Notes under the pieces: generated by a model | Databases searched by the model: none | What the model was told of the DNA's origin: nothing | Seen by the model: only the letters and a program-made list of their open reading frames with translations | Translations under genes and position numbers: made by a program | In this document: in pieces, positions 44,199 to 52,329 of the stretch | Numbering within the stretch: the stretch's first letter is position 1 | Layout: every line of letters starts with the position of its first letter | Source of the DNA: Rugosimonospora acidiphila | GTDB lineage: Bacteria; Actinomycetota; Actinomycetes; Mycobacteriales; Micromonosporaceae | NCBI RefSeq assembly: GCF_039543385.1 | Contig: NZ_BAABJQ010000033.1 | Location: forward strand, 1 to 64,000 | Length of the DNA: 64,000 nt | Direction: 5' to 3'

Positions 44199-44376
44199 CG
44201 GACCGTCGGACCTGGTCTGGCCCGCAATGGACCCGATGCATGCCCGCGAGCTATCGCGCTTCATGGACGACCTTCTCGCCGAGGCATGGCGTGGCGCGAC
44301 CTGGTCATGGCCGGCGGCAGCGGCGCACTCACCGCGCCGCTGCCCAACGCGACCACGTCGCAACGGGCCGTGCCGC

Positions 44377-44727
44377 TCAGCGCGTGTACCAGTCGACCAC
44401 GACCTGGGTCCCCGCCGGCAGGCTGCGGGTTGCTCCGTTCGTACCGCTGATGATCAGCGCGGCCGACGCGGTCACCGATTCCCCGGGCCTTAGCGGGTAG
44501 GGTCCGCCGAACCCGAGCACGAAGGTTCCCTTCCTGCCGCGGGTCTCGACGAGGCCGAGGCGGCGAAGCTCGGCGATGGCGGTTCGGATCGTGGTGCGGC
44601 TCAGGGCGGTCCAGTCTTGGAGGGCCTCTTCGGTCGGCAATCGGTCGCCCGGCCTCAGGCGCCCGAAGCGGATGTGTTCAGTGATCTGTTCGGCTAGCTC
44701 GCGCCAGCCTCTCGGGCGAGATGTCAC
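44377..44727 (-). CDS. GntR-family transcriptional regulator
   Basis: A 116-aa protein with a GntR winged helix: RGWRELAEQITEHIRFGRLR, PGDRLPTEEALQDWTALSRT, TIRTAIAELRRLGLV, ETRGRKGTFVLG. The C-terminal part is short (about 45 residues) with no standard effector domain. GTG 44727 is taken as start; longer in-frame starts exist up to 44871 but would extend through the operator. Small GntR proteins of this type are frequent on actinomycete plasmids and integrative elements. It lies between the two cassette copies. Confidence 0.75.
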   Translation of the reverse strand: MTSRPRGWRELAEQITEHIRFGRLRPGDRLPTEEALQDWTALSRTTIRTAIAELRRLGLVETRGRKGTFVLGFGGPYPLRPGESVTASAALIISGTNGATRSLPAGTQVVVDWYTR

Positions 44728-44753
44728 GCGGTGAGGATACCTCTTTATATAGA

Positions 44754-44768
44754 TACGTAGGTACGTAG
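44754..44768. promoter_or_regulatory. TACGTAG direct repeats before the GntR gene
   Basis: TACGTAG at 44754-44760 and 44762-44768, each containing the palindrome TACGTA, in an AT-rich stretch (TATATAGATACG) upstream of the GntR start. On the coding strand TATATA lies just downstream of the repeats and may be the -10 box. A GntR autoregulatory operator is the natural reading. Confidence 0.5.
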
Positions 44769-44919
44769 AGTTCTGTCCGATCCGATTGACTGTCGGGTTG
44801 TGGTACCCGTTATCGGGATAGAACGACATGAAAGCATCGGGGCTCGATTGCTGCCGCTCCCGACCTGGCAACCTACCGACGCGTTGCGGCAGGCGCTGGC
44901 CGGAGAACTGCTGTCACGG

Positions 44920-45250
44920 GGAGCGGCGCTTCACAGCGCGGCGCCTGAACCCCGGCCAGCAGGCCCTGATGACCCTGGCCCACCTGCGCGGCACGGCGTG
45001 GCCTGCTACGCCGACGCCGCTTATCGCAGAGCCGGCCCAGCGATCGCGGTGCCGTTTCCCCGCCGGCCGCGCCGGCTGTCCAGTAACCAGGGAGCGGCCA
45101 ACCGCAACCACGCGCGTAACCGGGCACCAGGCGAACGCGCGGTGGCGACGTTGAAGAGCTGGAACGTCCTGGCCAAGCTCCGCTGCGGCAAACGCCGCGC
45201 CTCAACAATCATCGCCGCCATCCGAGTCCTCCAAGCCATCGAGGACCCGT
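44920..45250 (+). pseudogene. IS5-family (DDE) transposase remnant
   Basis: Two pieces of one transposase in different frames. First, RRLNPGQQALMTLAHLRGT (about 44940-44995) matches the N-terminal helix-turn-helix of IS5/Harbinger-like transposases. Second, RRLSSNQGAANRNHARNRAP, then ERAVATLKSWNVLAKLRCG (45074-45190) matches the C-terminal catalytic end with the conserved glutamate E. The central DDE part is missing and no inverted repeats could be located. A dead insertion sequence between the two cassette copies. Confidence 0.65.
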
Positions 45251-45321
45251 ACCTGGCGGCTGGCCGGTCCCAGCCCACGCTGGGGAGTCCCGCCGCAATG
45301 CGAGCCGATAGGGTTCGGTCC

Positions 45322-46027
45322 GTGACCGAGGCCCAGTTCTTGCATGCCACTCGCGAGTCGTATGACGCTGTCGTTGCCGACTACGTCGACAGAGTGCACC
45401 GGGGCACACCGGTTGGGCGCTGGTCGATCGTTTCTGATGACTTGATGGGCAAGCCGCCGCTGGAGCGGGCGTTGCTCGAGGTGTTCGCAGCTCGTCCAGG
45501 CTGGGGGTGATGGCGCCGTCGCTGACGTTGGTTGTGGAGTGGGACTGCTGACCCAGGAGTTGGTAAGGCTCGGCCTGGACGCGTTCGGCATCGACTTGTC
45601 GCCGCGGATGGTGGCGCTCGCTCGTCGCAGATATCCGGCGTTGCGGTTCGCCGTGGGGTCGATGCTCGAGCTTGGCGTCGCGGATGGTTCGCTTGGCGGC
45701 GTCCTCGCGTGCAACTCGATCATTCACATTCCATGGAAGTACCGACCGCAGGTGTTCGCCGAGTTTCACCGGGCGCTAAGACCTGGTGGGCAACTGATGC
45801 TGAGCCTTGGGATCGGTGATGAACGCAGGCACTTCGACGGGGTGGACGGCGTGGCGATCTCGTTGGACTGGTATCGGCAGCAGCCTGACGAGGTTTGCTC
45901 GCTCCTAGGCGAGGCGGGATTTGAGGTTCGGGAACGTGCGGTGGATGAGCCCGAGCCGGGCTCCGCGAACGCACCGCACGGCTACCTGCTGGCGTGCAAA
46001 CGTGTCGGCATCGGACAGACGGTCTGA
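45322..46027 (+). pseudogene. Class I SAM methyltransferase, frameshifted
   Basis: Starts at GTG 45322 (TEAQFLHATRESYDAVVADY) and runs to about 45488, then continues one frame over as QLVQAGGDGAVADVGCGVGLL, GIDLSPRMVALARRRYP, FHRALRPGGQLMLSLGIG to the stop at 46027. SAM motif I (VADVGCGVG) and the rest of the fold are otherwise intact. A single extra base near GTGTTCGCAGCTCG would explain the break. Functional only if this is a sequencing error. Neighbour to the IS remnant. Confidence 0.7.
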
Positions 46028-46209
46028 GCGCGCGATTCGCGGTGCCGCACGTAGTCGGTGGCTTGCCTTCACCGTGCGGCTGACCTGGGCGTGGCATCGC
46101 CTTCGAGTCAGGTTGGCAAAGGCTCACTGTCCCAATAAGAATTCAGTGTCCCAATCGTAATCGAGCCGCATAAATGAGTCTGCCGGAGGTCGAAATAGTG
46201 TTTTTCTCG

Positions 46210-46665
46210 TCAGGCCTTGTCGCTGGTGATCTGCTCGTAAGAGTCCCAGATCTCGTCTAGGTACTGGTACCAGCGCTGGTCATCAAGGCGATAGTAGGAC
46301 AGCAAGTGCGCACCACAGACGACTGCCAATCCTGTCACGTCTTCTCCGCCGAGCCCGCCGAGGGTAACGTCGCCGGTGACCGCGACCTTGAGAAATTCGG
46401 CCACCGATGCTCGGTCCAGGTCGATCCAGTCGGATTCCTTTTCGGAGATCTTGGAGGCAAGTTCCCGAAAGTCTTCATCGGTCGGTCCGTCCCGGTAGAT
46501 GTCGTTGGCGACGAATCCGCTGACATACAGGCCCATGGTGATCAGGCTGGCCGTGTCCTCCTTTGAAATTCCATCGAGTGCTCCGGCGACGGCATCGGGA
46601 TCCTTGGCAATCGCTCCGCTGTACGCCTTGCGCAATCGCTCTTCGACCTGACTATTGATCGGCAT
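46210..46665 (-). CDS. Cassette copy B, gene 3: conserved protein of unknown function
   Basis: A 151-aa protein, paralogue of the 43743 product, with the shared LGGLGGEDV, CGAHLLSYYRL and WYQYLDEIW segments. Its ATG at 46665 lies 14 bp inside ORF 2 of this copy, so translation is coupled. No signal peptide or membrane helix is evident, and no domain is recognised. GGGGCGGG before the ATG serves as ribosome site. Confidence 0.75.
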   Translation of the reverse strand: MPINSQVEERLRKAYSGAIAKDPDAVAGALDGISKEDTASLITMGLYVSGFVANDIYRDGPTDEDFRELASKISEKESDWIDLDRASVAEFLKVAVTGDVTLGGLGGEDVTGLAVVCGAHLLSYYRLDDQRWYQYLDEIWDSYEQITSDKA

Positions 46666-46960
46666 CTGGTCCCGCCCCTTTCGCTCTCGGTTTTTTTCCG
46701 CGTTCCTTGAATCGGTCCCACCATACCTTGCCGGACTCGGCGGCCATACCGGCAGTTAGCACGCCCGTAGCTACGACCTTATTTGGGTGATCGAGCCATA
46801 CAGTTACGAGCGCGCCGCTAAAGACAACGCCTTTCGGCACGTAGGAAGCTACCTGGTCCACCCGCCGTTGCCATCGGGGCTCGTAATCAGGGCTATCGCG
46901 GTTCTCTTGTTCCTTTCTCGCCGGGCGATCCTTCCCCTGCCGCGGCGGCACCTCGGGCAA
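46652..46960 (-). CDS. Cassette copy B, ORF 2
   Basis: From TTG 46960 the frame gives 102 aa: charged front, YEPRWQRRVDQVASYVPKGV, a hydrophobic stretch (VVATGVLTAGMAA), then WWDRFKERGKKPRAKG and an acidic end. The same frame is open back to AGA 47029, directly after the UGA that ends gene 1. The residues in that gap (RGAKGGPGS) resemble those after the UGA in copy A (RGSGGASWS). TTG 46960 has only a weak purine stretch upstream, so internal start and UGA readthrough both remain possible. Confidence 0.62.
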   Translation of the reverse strand: MPEVPPRQGKDRPARKEQENRDSPDYEPRWQRRVDQVASYVPKGVVFSGALVTVWLDHPNKVVATGVLTAGMAAESGKVWWDRFKERGKKPRAKGAGPDADQ

Positions 46961-47029
46961 TGGTGCCGCGCCCTGCGCGCGTTCGACCGTCTTCTCGGCC
47001 AGCGACCCGGGTCCGCCCTTGGCGCCTCT

Positions 47030-47284
47030 TCAACCGCCAGCCGATTTGGCCATGTTGATGGACTGGTTGGTGAGCTCGCCACTGCCCTGGAGGTGCTGCT
47101 GTATCCGCTGGATCGACTCTCTGACCTGCGCGAACTGTGCCGCCTTGTCTTGCACGCCGACGCTGGCCATCTGGCTCTGGAGCTGTCCGGCCGCGTTCTC
47201 GGCGGCGCTCAGGAGCTGCATCCCTTCGTTGACCTTCTGGTCAGCGGACTGGAGTTGGCTGATGATCTGATCGATTGATGCCAC
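47030..47284 (-). CDS. Cassette copy B, gene 1: small helical protein of unknown function
   Basis: An 84-aa paralogue of the 43183 product with the same start (ASIDQII), GMQLLSAAENAAGQLQS, the near-identical VQDKAAQFAQV core and the ending SAGG. GTG 47284 follows GAGGGAGG. Followed by TGA and then AGA-GG, as in copy A. Predicted all-helical, possibly coiled coil. Confidence 0.75.
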   Translation of the reverse strand: MASIDQIISQLQSADQKVNEGMQLLSAAENAAGQLQSQMASVGVQDKAAQFAQVRESIQRIQQHLQGSGELTNQSINMAKSAGG

Positions 47285-47550
47285 AGCAGCGCCTCCCTCG
47301 TGTTTGCGAGAGAGCATAGACGACTGGGAGTTAGTCAGGCCGGACCGGCTGTAGCGCCCGTACGCCACCGCCCTTCCGCAGAAGGCCATCATGCGCCCGG
47401 TCAGGAGCGCGCGGAATGTGGCGGCCCTGACCGGTTGGATGTCCGCGGCGAACGAGCAGCGCCACAGAGCCCCTCGGCGCCGCGCGCGGCCGTGCACGCC
47501 TCGACTCGAAGCGGCGAAGTGTTGACCTCGGCCGTGTCCTCCCCGATAGG

Positions 47551-48849
47551 GTGCGGGGCGTGAGTGGGTGGAGTGTCGCTGTCGCGTTCGTCGGTGCCGG
47601 GCTCCTCGCGGCGCCGGTACCGCCGCCGGCGACGAGTTCAGCGTCCACGACGAGTTCAGCGTCCACGACGAGTTCAGCGTCCACGGTGAGTTCGGCGTTG
47701 ACGGCGAGCGTGGTTGCCTGCCCGCACGTCACGCCGCCGACCATCCCGCCCACGCCACCGTCTCCGCCCCGCGACCCGGCCGCGCCCGTCATCGGCGGCG
47801 CGCAGCTGGGCACGACGGGACTGGCCGCGCCGTCCGGTGCGTCGGCGCCACCGGCCCTGTCGGCGATGTCGTGGGTGGTCGCCGACCTGGACACCGGTGC
47901 GGTCCTCGGCGCGTGCGATCCGCACCTGCGGCGCCGCCCGGCAAGCGTGCAGAAACTGCTGCTCGCCGAGACCGCGCTGCCGAAACTGAACCCGAACCAG
48001 GTGGTCGAGGCGACCGACGCGGACCTGAAGCTGCCACCTGACAGTTCGGCGGTCGGTCTGCTCGTCGGCGGCCATTACCCGGTGTCCACGCTGTGGTACG
48101 GGCTGTTGCTGGAGTCTGGCAACGACACCGCGAACGCGTTGGCCCGGGTGGCCGGCGGGAGCGGGGGAGTGCCGGCGACGGTCGCCGCGATGAATGCCGA
48201 GGCGCGGCGACTGGGCGCCGATGACACCCATGCCGTTACCCCGTCCGGTCTGGACGCGCCGGACCAGCTCACCAGCGCGTACGACCTCGCGCTGATCGCC
48301 CGGGCTGACTTCGCCCGGCCGGACTTCGTCCGCTACGACACCCTGCTGCGCATGCAGTGGCCCGCGCAGCCGCCCCGTGACCCGCACGGTTTTCAGATTC
48401 AGAACGAGAACAAGCTGCTGGTCGACTATCCGGGGGCGCTGGGCGGCAAGACCGGGTTCACCGATGATGCTCGCCATACGTACGTCGGCGCGGCGCAGCG
48501 GGGCGGCCGGCGGCTGGTCGTCACGGTGATGGGCGCGGAGATCGTTCCCGCGCGCGCGGAGAAGCAGGGCGAGATGCTGCTCAACTGGGCCTTCGGGCTA
48601 CCGGCGACGGCGAGCGTGGGGCACCTGGTCACGCCCGACGAGATCGCTTCCTCGCGCAGCTCGGCGTCCGCGCACCCGGCGGGGTCGGCGCCGGCGGGCA
48701 GGGTACGGGCCAGCGGGGTGCGATTGGCGCAGGCGGGCGGCGGTGCGTTTCTGAACTCGCCCGCGCCGAAGGTGCTCCTCGCTCTCGTGGTGCTGGCGCT
48801 GGCCGCGCTCGGCGTCTCCATGATGTGGCGCCTGCGCCGGGGTGGCTGA
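47551..48849 (+). CDS. D-alanyl-D-alanine carboxypeptidase (PBP5-like)
   Basis: A 432-aa membrane-anchored serine peptidase. Motifs: S132-V-Q-K135, S189-G-N191 and K300-T-G302, in the right order and spacing for low-molecular-weight penicillin-binding proteins that trim peptidoglycan stem peptides. An N-terminal signal (about 5-25) is followed by a Ser/Thr/Ala repeat (ASTTSS three times, from an 18-bp DNA repeat) and a Pro-rich stretch; a C-terminal helix (about 405-425) with RLRRGG anchors it. GTG 47551 is used. Confidence 0.88.
   Translation: MRGVSGWSVAVAFVGAGLLAAPVPPPATSSASTTSSASTTSSASTVSSALTASVVACPHVTPPTIPPTPPSPPRDPAAPVIGGAQLGTTGLAAPSGASAPPALSAMSWVVADLDTGAVLGACDPHLRRRPASVQKLLLAETALPKLNPNQVVEATDADLKLPPDSSAVGLLVGGHYPVSTLWYGLLLESGNDTANALARVAGGSGGVPATVAAMNAEARRLGADDTHAVTPSGLDAPDQLTSAYDLALIARADFARPDFVRYDTLLRMQWPAQPPRDPHGFQIQNENKLLVDYPGALGGKTGFTDDARHTYVGAAQRGGRRLVVTVMGAEIVPARAEKQGEMLLNWAFGLPATASVGHLVTPDEIASSRSSASAHPAGSAPAGRVRASGVRLAQAGGGAFLNSPAPKVLLALVVLALAALGVSMMWRLRRGG
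47631..47702 (+). repeat. 18-bp repeat inside the carboxypeptidase gene
   Basis: GACGAGTTCAGCGTCCAC three times perfectly (47631, 47649, 47667) and once diverged (47685). It encodes the flexible ASTTSS linker after the signal peptide; copy number is likely variable. Confidence 0.85.
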
Positions 48850-48865
48850 TTCCTCGGTGTCCGGT

Positions 48866-48950
48866 TCGGTGTAGCGGTATCCGGTGTAGCGGTATCCGGT
48901 GCAACGGTGTCCGGGTCAGCGGGGTCCGGGTCAGCGGGGTCCGGCCGAGC
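48866..48950. repeat. Short tandem repeats between dac-like and LacI genes
   Basis: Two to three copies of GTGTAGCGGTATCCG pass into two perfect copies of GTCCGGGTCAGCGGG. They separate the convergent carboxypeptidase and LacI genes and show no coding signal. Confidence 0.65.
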
Positions 48951-48970
48951 TTGAGGGGCGCGCCGGAACC

Positions 48971-49993
48971 TCAGGCCGATGCGCGCAGGATCAGTTGGGT
49001 CGGCAGGACGGTACCGCCCCGGTCGTCCGCCTCTCCCCGGGTCATCGCGAGGAGCCGGCGCACGGCCACCGCGGCGAACTCCTCGATCGGCTGGCGCACG
49101 GTGGTCAGGGCCGGCCGCACCTGCGCGGCCAGCGCGTGGTCGTCGAACCCGACCAGCGCCACGCTGTCCGGTACCCGGCGACCGGCCCGGTTGAGGCAGC
49201 GTAGCGCCCCCGCCGCCATCACGTCCGAGGCGACGAACACGGCGTCGAGCGCGGGACGCTGGTCGAGCAGTCGCTGCATCGCGTGCACTCCCGAGGCCTG
49301 GGTCCAGTCGCCGTACGCGATCGGGGTGTCGGCGGCGCCGATGGCCCGCATGGCGTCGCGGTACCCGGCGAGCCGGTCGGCGCCGGCTCCGGTGTCGGGT
49401 GGTGCGGCGATGTGCGCGATGGCCCGCCGACCCGTCGCGATGAGGTGCTCGACCGCGGTACGCGCCCCACCGCGGTTGTCGGCGTCCACATAGGACACGG
49501 GACTGGTGTGCAGCGGACGGCCGACCACGACGATGGGCAGCCCGAGCGTGGCGAGCGAGCCGGACAGCGGCAACGGTCCGTGGTCCGAGACGATGATGAC
49601 GCCGTCGATGCGGCCGCCCTGGAGGTACCGGCCGACGGTCTCGATGAGCGGCCCGGTCACGCTGGTCACCAGGAGCGGGATGTAAAACTGGGCCAACTCC
49701 AACTCGGCCGCGCCGATGAAGCGCGCGAAGAACGGCTCGGTGAACAGCATGTGGTGTCCGGCGTGAATGACCGCCGCGATCGCGGGCATCTTGCGATGCG
49801 CCTTTCCCCAGGCGGCGCGGTGTCTGCGGTACCCGAGCCGGCTGGCGGCGTCGCACACGCTGCGGTAGGCCTCGGCGCTCACCTTGGTCGAGTTGTTGAG
49901 TACCCGGGATGCGGTCGCGATCGACACCCCGGCCTCCCGGGCGACTTCGGCGAGCGTGGTGCCGGTGACCGGACGCGTCTCGGGACCGGTCAT
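48971..49993 (-). CDS. LacI-family regulator, CebR-like
   Basis: A 340-aa repressor: helix-turn-helix TLAEVAREAGVSIATASRVLNN with hinge helix, then a periplasmic-binding-type sugar domain (DADNRGGARTAVEHL, VGFDDHALA, TTVRQP). ATG 49993 is preferred over 50014 because GGGAG lies 8 bp before it. That ribosome site is part of a 14-bp element almost equal to the CebR operator of cellobiose/cellulose control, so the protein likely represses its own synthesis. The GH12 glucanase gene upstream on the same strand is a plausible target. Confidence 0.85.
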   Translation of the reverse strand: MTGPETRPVTGTTLAEVAREAGVSIATASRVLNNSTKVSAEAYRSVCDAASRLGYRRHRAAWGKAHRKMPAIAAVIHAGHHMLFTEPFFARFIGAAELELAQFYIPLLVTSVTGPLIETVGRYLQGGRIDGVIIVSDHGPLPLSGSLATLGLPIVVVGRPLHTSPVSYVDADNRGGARTAVEHLIATGRRAIAHIAAPPDTGAGADRLAGYRDAMRAIGAADTPIAYGDWTQASGVHAMQRLLDQRPALDAVFVASDVMAAGALRCLNRAGRRVPDSVALVGFDDHALAAQVRPALTTVRQPIEEFAAVAVRRLLAMTRGEADDRGGTVLPTQLILRASA

Positions 49994-50006
49994 GGAAGCG
50001 CTCCCA
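49993..50006 (-). promoter_or_regulatory. CebR-type operator
   Basis: On the coding strand TGGGAGCGCTTCCA, one mismatch from TGGGAGCGCTCCCA, the operator known for CebR of Streptomyces. Its last base is the A of the presumed start codon, so a bound repressor would block both transcription and ribosome access. Confidence 0.65.
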
Positions 50007-50080
50007 GCTGTCATCCCGGCAAGGTATCGCCGAATCCGGGTGCCAGGGAAGGTCGCGGATGCTAATCGATATACATCGGT

Positions 50081-50101
50081 GCGTCGAATGACGTTCGACG
50101 C
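50081..50101. promoter_or_regulatory. Inverted repeat upstream of the LacI gene
   Basis: GCGTCGAA-TGACG-TTCGACGC, perfect 8-bp arms and 5-bp spacer, about 90 bp before the LacI start; a smaller CGAT-ATAC-ATCG repeat lies at 50067-50078. Either a regulator site or an RNA hairpin. Confidence 0.4.
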
Positions 50102-50193
50102 AGGTCAGATGCTACCCAGAAGAAATCCGCCGGCCGTGTAAGTTCCACGGGGCGGGTGCCCTGCCGCGCCGGCCCGCCGCGCCGGCGCGGGCG

Positions 50194-50231
50194 GAGACCC
50201 CGACCGGGGCCGCCGCCCGCGCCGGGGTCTC
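50194..50231 (-). terminator. Hairpin after the GH12 gene
   Basis: Stem GAGACCCCG / CGGGGTCTC (9 bp) with a GC-rich inner part, 37 bp after the stop of the glucanase gene. Probable terminator separating it from the LacI gene. Confidence 0.55.
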
Positions 50232-50267
50232 GCCCGTGCCCGCCGCCCGCGCGGGGCGGCCGGTTGG

Positions 50268-51431
50268 TTACGGGCTCGTGCAGGTCAGCGGCAGCGATCC
50301 GGGGGTGGTACCGGTCGCGGTGAAGCCGAACTCGGCCGTCGCGCCCGCGGCCAGCGAGCCGTTGTAGGCCGCGTTCTTCACCGTGATGCTGGAGCCGCTG
50401 GTGGTCAGCGTGCCGTTCCAAAGGTTGGAGATCGAGGCGCCGCCGGGCAGCGTGCCGCGCACGGTCCACCCGTTCAGCGTCGACGAGCCGTTGTTGCGGA
50501 CCGTCACGCTGCCCTGGAACCCGCCGGACCACGAACTGGTGGTGGAGTAACTGGCGGCGCAGCCGCCGGGAGCGCCGGTGGGGGTACTGGTCGGCGTGGC
50601 GGTAGGCGTCGGGCTCGGGCCACCGCCGCCACCGCCACCGCCACCGCCACCGCCGCCGCCACCGCCGGTGGTGGTGACGGTCGCCGAGAAGCTGTTGACG
50701 GACAGTCCCACCCCACCGATCCAAGGCTCGAAGCCGGCCTGGATGCTGGTGAGATACCACGAGGTGGTGCCGTAGGCGGAGCCCCGGCCGAGCGTGTCGC
50801 GGATGAAGTCCAGCACGCTGAAGCTCAGGCTGGAGATGCCGGCCTGCACGTAGGAGACCACGTTGTTCTGGCCGTTGTTGCCGGTCCACACCGTCCAACT
50901 GCGCCCGGCGATGCTGGCGCTACCGGTCGGTGAGCCGATCGGTTGGATCGAACCCGTGTGGTTGAGCCAGATCATGATTTCGGTGTCCTGTACCCCGCTG
51001 ACATCCGCCGTCGCGTTGAGCCAGATGTCGTAGGACGCGTCGTACGTGCCCGAGCCGGGGTAGCTGTCGCTGATGCTGCTGGTCGCGCTGCTGATCCGGC
51101 TGATCTGTGCGGGCAGCGGCGAGCCCGGACTGCAGTCGCTGTAGTGGCAGCCGAGGTAGATCGACGGGTACGACACCGGTGCTCCGCTGAGATTTCCGGT
51201 ACCGTCCTGCCGCACTATCGAAAAGCCGGTACTGGTGACGTTGATGCACTGGGTGGCGCTGCTGCCCCAGCGGTTGTTCTGCACGACGTACCTGCCGCCG
51301 ACCGTGGTGGTGCCGTACTGGTCGCAGATCTGGGTGTCGGCCAGGGCGGTTGTCGCGGTGGCGATGGCGACGACGCCGGAGCCGAGGAGTAACAACCCGG
51401 CCAGCGCGAGGACGCGGAAACGACGTGACAT
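50268..51431 (-). CDS. Secreted GH12 glucanase with CBM2 domain
   Basis: A 387-aa secreted protein. After a signal peptide (to TTALADT) comes a GH12 domain of about 220 residues (YVVQNNRWG, ASYDIWLN, TEIMIWLNHTG with the nucleophile glutamate, and a TLGRGSAYGTTSWYLTSIQAGFE end). A linker of some 17 glycines and a PTPTATPTSTPT stretch leads to a CBM2 cellulose-binding domain (CAASYSTTSSWSGGFQ, NGWTVRGTLPGG, NAAYNGSLAAG, then FGFTATG). GH12 enzymes cut beta-1,4-glucan or xyloglucan. AAGGAG precedes ATG 51431. Confidence 0.9.
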   Translation of the reverse strand: MSRRFRVLALAGLLLLGSGVVAIATATTALADTQICDQYGTTTVGGRYVVQNNRWGSSATQCINVTSTGFSIVRQDGTGNLSGAPVSYPSIYLGCHYSDCSPGSPLPAQISRISSATSSISDSYPGSGTYDASYDIWLNATADVSGVQDTEIMIWLNHTGSIQPIGSPTGSASIAGRSWTVWTGNNGQNNVVSYVQAGISSLSFSVLDFIRDTLGRGSAYGTTSWYLTSIQAGFEPWIGGVGLSVNSFSATVTTTGGGGGGGGGGGGGGGGPSPTPTATPTSTPTGAPGGCAASYSTTSSWSGGFQGSVTVRNNGSSTLNGWTVRGTLPGGASISNLWNGTLTTSGSSITVKNAAYNGSLAAGATAEFGFTATGTTPGSLPLTCTSP

Positions 51432-51477
51432 GGCACTCCTTGGGTGGGACGGTGACCGCGAACGCGGGGGGACGGGG

Positions 51478-51491
51478 AGGATGCGCTCCGA
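51478..51491. promoter_or_regulatory. Degenerate CebR-like site upstream of the glucanase gene
   Basis: AGGATGCGCTCCGA matches 10 of 14 positions of the CebR operator, with one half (GCGCTCC) intact. It lies about 50 bp upstream of the glucanase start. Weak on its own; its value comes from the CebR-like gene next door. Confidence 0.3.
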
Positions 51492-51678
51492 ATGCCAACC
51501 CATGCGCGACGCTATGCCCCGGCCGCGCGGCCCGTACACACCTCATCCGGCGGCCGTACCCGTGCCGGGGCGTTTCGCCTGGAGACGCCGGTACGGTGAG
51601 CGGCACCGGCGTGAAAGTTTCCGGTCGGCGGTACCGGCGGCGGGTTTCCCCAATGCCGTCGGCGGGCATTCCCGTGAA

Positions 51679-52231
51679 GTGGCCGACGTCGATCGCCAGG
51701 TGATCGAGTTCGCCACGTCCCAGGTCAGCAGGGGCGCCTGGATCGTCGCCGCCGTGTCGGTGGTGTTCTACACCGGCGGCGCGGTTGTCTTCTTCGCGAC
51801 GCCGAGCCACCGTGGACTGGGGGCCGTGTGGGCGATGGTGGCCGCCGGTTGGCTGGTGGCCCTGGTCACGCGCGGCGGGGGCCGGTGGGTCAGGCGAGGG
51901 CGGCCGGTACGGGTAGGGCCGGCGGGACTCGAGGTGCCCGGCGTGGACGGAGTCCCGGTCGCGATCGACTGGGCCGACCTCGCCTCGGCCGACATCGTGG
52001 GCGAACCGCTCTCGCCTCGGCTGGTCGTGGTGCCCACCAGTCCCGGTCGGCTCCGCCCGGCACCGGACCCCTGGGCAACGCGCGGCCGCATCGCGGGGCG
52101 GGATCTACCGGATCGTCGTTCCCCTCGCCCTGGACCGGTCGCGCCGCGCCCGACTGCGCGACGAGTTGACCGCGCGCCTGCGCGCGGCGACCGACCAGCG
52201 GCGCGGGGAGGGTGAGAACTCGCCGTGGTGA
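51679..52231 (+). pseudogene. Two-helix membrane protein with PH-like domain, frameshifted
   Basis: From GTG 51679 the protein has two transmembrane helices (AWIVAAVSVVFYTGGAVVFF, then AVWAMVAAGWLVALV) and a beta-rich region (RVGPAGLEVPGVDGVPVAIDW) like small actinobacterial PH-domain membrane proteins. At about 52095-52102 the frame breaks; one frame over it continues as GIYRIVVPLALDRSRRARLR to the stop at 52229-52231. One extra G in GCGGGGCGGG explains this. The start is uncertain. Confidence 0.5.
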
Positions 52232-52329
52232 GTCAGTCGGCAAGAATTCCTTCACTGTCTCGCCGCGCCGGTGACTGCTACGCTTCGACGACAGAGCCAG
52301 AGGTCAATGTACGCAGCGAGGACGGCTCC

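Noticed and set aside
44800..45510. 236-codon plus-strand frame as one gene
   Set aside because: It joins an IS5 transposase tail with the start of an unrelated methyltransferase; the two parts belong to different broken genes.
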